Shown here one piece after another: positions 31,821-32,216 of a DNA stretch of 32,216 nt. Source of the stretch: Halarsenatibacter sp964630835 (lineage in GTDB: Bacteria; Bacillota; Halanaerobiia; Halanaerobiales; Halarsenatibacteraceae). The number at the start of each line of letters is the position of its first letter. The first letter of the stretch is position 1. A program made the position numbers and the translations under genes. A model generated the notes under the pieces. It worked only from the letters and a program-made list of their open reading frames with translations, did not search any database and was not told where the DNA came from. Location: contig CAZVZM010000017.1 of assembly GCA_964630835.1 (NCBI GenBank), positions 1 through 32,216 of the forward strand. Direction: 5' to 3'.

Positions 31821-31995
31821 ATTTTTAGCCCCCCTAAATTTTGTTTCATTAGATAACCACTTGCTCTCTATTATAATATTATACAAAAGAAAGAATAATC
31901 CTTCATCATCACTGATCATTTTATACAATAATCGTCGAAAGAAGATTTAAACTCTCTGACGTCAAAACCAGCTCTATAAAGTTAAACCTAAAAAA

Positions 31996-32116
31996 ATTGA
32001 CGCTCAGCTTTCATGACATATTTCTCTGTTTCAGTTTAATATTCGCCCATAGATCTGATCATAACTTCGAAATATTTTCTTTAATATTTTATAGCCACAC
32101 ATCTTCTATAATTAAT
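31996..32116 (+). repeat. Dispersed intergenic repeat, diverged copy
   Basis: Recognisable landmarks in order: GACGCTCAGCTTTCATGAC, TTTCTCTGTTTCAGTTTAAT, TTCGCCCATAGATCTGATC, ACTTCGAAATATTTTC, and ATAGCCACACATCTTCTATAATTA. It is more degraded than the other copies. No gene is seen in 31929-32168. Confidence 0.55.
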
Positions 32117-32168
32117 CATTATGAAAGTGAAAATATCTAACAATCAAAAATTAAAAAACTATAGAATC

Positions 32169-32194
32169 AAAAAAAACCGAGGCAGGGGCCCCGG
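32169..32194 (-). terminator. Intrinsic terminator of a transcript entering from the right
   Basis: On the minus strand CCGGGG-CCCCTG-CCTCGG (one G-U pair) followed by eight T residues. The gene or RNA it ends lies beyond the window; the bases just upstream (32195-32216) are GC-rich and could be the 3' end of a structured RNA, but that cannot be judged from 22 bases. Confidence 0.7.
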
Positions 32195-32216
32195 GTGGTG
32201 GGATCTCAATTAAGGC

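Noticed and set aside
1..32216. CRISPR array, prophage or transposase.
   Set aside because: No regularly spaced short repeats, no integrase or transposase frames, and no phage structural genes were seen on either strand.

Overview
The window looks like a draft-assembly scaffold from a moderately AT-rich, anaerobic, probably halophilic Firmicute; Halanaerobiales is my best guess, by inference. The reasons are strongly acidic proteins, a leuS T-box leader, the nadD-yqeK-lytR-rsfS-leuS gene order, Tat-exported molybdenum reductase subunits, a tungsten aldehyde:ferredoxin oxidoreductase and a complete Sec-insertion gene set except selD. Almost every gene is on the minus strand; only the gamma-carbonic anhydrase gene is on the plus strand.

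Left part (1-7.5 kb): a Mth938-like protein, a YvyF-like flagellar zinc-ribbon protein and two small zinc-ribbon proteins are followed by a respiratory module. Read in transcription order it is a TorD-type chaperone, a four-cluster ferredoxin subunit with its own Tat signal, a Psr/Phs/Arr-type molybdopterin catalytic subunit, and then an exported protein with three rhodanese domains. That last gene is broken by two in-frame TGA codons. Both lie where a cysteine would be expected (the lipobox and the active-site loop of rhodanese domain 2), the second is followed by an excellent bacterial SECIS hairpin, and the frame is otherwise intact for 391 codons. I read it as one selenoprotein with two selenocysteines, likely a periplasmic sulfur carrier for the reductase.

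Centre-left (7.7-12.6 kb): the selenocysteine machinery lies just upstream of that module. It consists of tRNA-Sec (anticodon TCA), a CooT-family protein, selA and selB, with a TIM-barrel protein overlapping selB. Next come a chemoreceptor with a predicted extracytoplasmic zinc-binding CZB domain and cheA (13-17 kb).

Centre-right (17-27 kb): small membrane proteins, an RseC-like protein and leuS with its T-box and a perfect-consensus promoter, then rsfS, an LCP protein, yqeK and nadD. A gamma-carbonic anhydrase gene and a TerB/DnaJ membrane protein gene converge there. A 100-N gap at 26.9 kb is flanked by identical 55-bp sequences, so it is probably a missed contig overlap.

Right part (27-32 kb): an XRE regulator, an amidohydrolase, a SPASM radical SAM protein, a MoaD-like protein and an AFOR-family tungsten oxidoreductase. 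A dispersed, hairpin-forming intergenic repeat of about 190 bp occurs in roughly a dozen full or partial copies. One copy forms the leader of the respiratory operon.
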